24,855 nucleotides of DNA from CAYMST01 sp964393115 (lineage in GTDB: Bacteria > Bacteroidota > Bacteroidia > Cytophagales > Cyclobacteriaceae), in assembly GCA_964393115.1 (NCBI GenBank), contig CAYMST010000039.1:1-24855 (forward strand), given 5' to 3'. Shown here piece after piece: positions 23,797 to 24,855 of the stretch. Numbering within the stretch: position 1 is the stretch's first letter; the number at the start of each line of letters is the position of its first letter. The notes under the pieces are model-generated. The model saw only the letters and a program-made list of their open reading frames with translations. It searched no databases and was not told the DNA's origin. The translations under genes and the position numbers were made by a program.

Positions 23797-24855
23797 ATGA
23801 AGAAGGTTTTAGGGATTTCGGCGTTTTATCATGATTCCGCCGCAGCGATCACAGTGGACGGTGAAATAATTGCCGCTGTACAGGAAGAGCGGTTTACGCG
23901 TAAAAAGCATACACCAGACTTCCCGGTAGCGTCCATCCGATACTGCTTAGAAGAATCTGGACTAACTATTGACGAGCTAGATGCTATTGTGTTTTATGAT
24001 AAGCCGATGCTCAAGTTTGAGCGACTGCTCGAGACATATTACGCCTTTGCCCCTAAAGGACTTCGATCTTTTTTAAAGGCTATCCCGGTTTGGCTCAACG
24101 AAAAGATGTTTTTGAAAAAACAGATTTTTGATGGGTTAAAAGAAGTCGGACCATATGATAAAAAAATGGTCAAACTCTTATTTCCAGAACATCACTTATC
24201 TCATGCCGCAAGTGCCTTTTATCCATCGCCATATGAGGATGCTGCGATTTTGACCATAGATGGAGTAGGGGAGTGGAGTACTGCCTCTATTGGGCACGGT
24301 AAAGAGAACAAGGTTTCTTTTAAAAAGGAGCTTCATTTTCCACATTCGGTAGGACTGCTCTACAGTGCATTTACCTATTTTCTTGGATTTAAGGTTAACT
24401 CCGGTGAATATAAGCTGATGGGCCTGGCACCATATGGAAATCCATTGAGTGATCAGACACATACGTTTGTAGAGCTAATCAAGGGAAATCTTGTTGAAAT
24501 CTATGACGATGGCTCGATTTGGTTAGACCAAGAGTATTTTAATTATGCCACTGGTCTAAGGATGGTCCGACATAACAAGTGGGAAAGCCTATTTGGATTG
24601 CCTGTTCGTCAAGCGGATGATGAGTTGGAACAAAAGCATTGTGATTTGGCATTGGCTATTCAAATGGTTACCGAAGAGATAGTCTTAAAGATGGCTAAGG
24701 AGGCTAAGCGTATCACTGGTTCACCAAATTTATGTCTAGCTGGGGGTGTGGCACTCAACTGCGTTGCCAATGGTAAATTGCTAAGAGAGGAGATTTTTGA
24801 AAATATATACATCCAACCGGCAGCTGGCGATGCTGGTGGTGCGTTGGGTGCTGCG
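23797..24855 (+). CDS. carbamoyltransferase (NodU/CmcH/TobZ family), 3' end missing
   Basis: The first 353 residues of a carbamoyltransferase, cut by the right edge; the family is usually near 550-620 residues. These enzymes use carbamoyl phosphate and ATP to make carbamoyl-adenylate and put a carbamoyl group on a hydroxyl of a sugar, antibiotic or other small molecule. The Kae1-like domain shows VLGISAFYHDSAAA (4-17), EHHLSHAASAFYPS (131-144) with metal-binding His, TIDGVGEW (153-160), SGEYKLMGLAPYG (202-214), AGGVALNC (315-322) and PAAGDAGGALGAA (341-353). ATG 23797 follows GTAAGG. In other Bacteroidota such genes are often followed by SxtJ-like and DUF5989 small membrane proteins, so a modification locus may lie beyond the edge. 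The acceptor is unknown. Confidence 0.93.
   Translation, partial: MKKVLGISAFYHDSAAAITVDGEIIAAVQEERFTRKKHTPDFPVASIRYCLEESGLTIDELDAIVFYDKPMLKFERLLETYYAFAPKGLRSFLKAIPVWLNEKMFLKKQIFDGLKEVGPYDKKMVKLLFPEHHLSHAASAFYPSPYEDAAILTIDGVGEWSTASIGHGKENKVSFKKELHFPHSVGLLYSAFTYFLGFKVNSGEYKLMGLAPYGNPLSDQTHTFVELIKGNLVEIYDDGSIWLDQEYFNYATGLRMVRHNKWESLFGLPVRQADDELEQKHCDLALAIQMVTEEIVLKMAKEAKRITGSPNLCLAGGVALNCVANGKLLREEIFENIYIQPAAGDAGGALGAA

Overview
The window looks like chromosomal DNA of a member of the Bacteroidota, most likely a marine Cytophagales relative; the species cannot be told. The evidence is a secreted BspA-like protein with a type IX secretion (T9SS) C-terminal domain, a short primary sigma factor lacking region 1.1, promoters of the Bacteroidota type (TTTG, about 19 bases, TAnnTTTG), and little use of Shine-Dalgarno sequences. 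There are no tRNA or rRNA genes, no CRISPR array and no intact transposase. A run of 10 Ns at 2601-2610 marks an assembly gap inside the first gene.

Layout. 1-580: mostly non-coding, with a possible 5' end of an unknown gene leaving the left edge. 581-2977 (-): large duplicated BspA-like T9SS protein. 3164-5127 (-): NatA/NatB-type ABC exporter pair. 5198-6296 (-): prfB with its programmed +1 frameshift. 6391-9036 (-): branched-chain aminotransferase, PduO-type cobalamin adenosyltransferase and primary sigma factor. 9427-9888 (+): CBS-pair protein. 9897-12200 (-): two-gene operon of an RNase Z-like hydrolase and a membrane-anchored glutamate-synthase-like FMN protein. 12395-15455 (-): operon of an acetolactate-synthase-like TPP enzyme and an aldehyde dehydrogenase. 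15456-16284: an 829-base gene-free region, the most unusual part. 16285-17790 (+): AraC-type regulator, then a secreted PEBP-like protein. 17903-21238 (-): DinB, alpha/beta hydrolase and PhoX-like genes. 21292-23559 (+): overlapping pxpA-pxpB-pxpC 5-oxoprolinase operon. 23797-end (+): carbamoyltransferase cut by the right edge.

The main hunting result is 15680-16270. It holds a GC-rich segment (57 G/C in 90 bases at 15781-15870) bounded by near-matching 12-base inverted repeats (15684-15695 and 15999-16010). Inside are several hairpins, including a three-way junction closed by a perfect 10-bp stem. Next comes a second structured block (16113-16212) that resembles, from memory, the Flavo-1 class of Bacteroidota RNAs and contains an internal near-duplicate of 22 bases. 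Last, a perfect 10-base inverted repeat overlaps a consensus -7 element just before the AraC gene. Upstream of the TPP-enzyme operon, [T/G]GTCAGA motifs repeat at an 11-base period and recur inverted, which makes them candidate sites for the nearby AraC regulator. None of this is proved; copy-number searches and RNA-seq would decide.

Functional links: the AraC protein may control the divergent TPP-enzyme/aldehyde-dehydrogenase operon. The pxp genes recycle 5-oxoproline to glutamate, and the divergent operon carries an iminopeptidase-like hydrolase. The carbamoyltransferase may start a surface-molecule or natural-product modification locus beyond the right edge.
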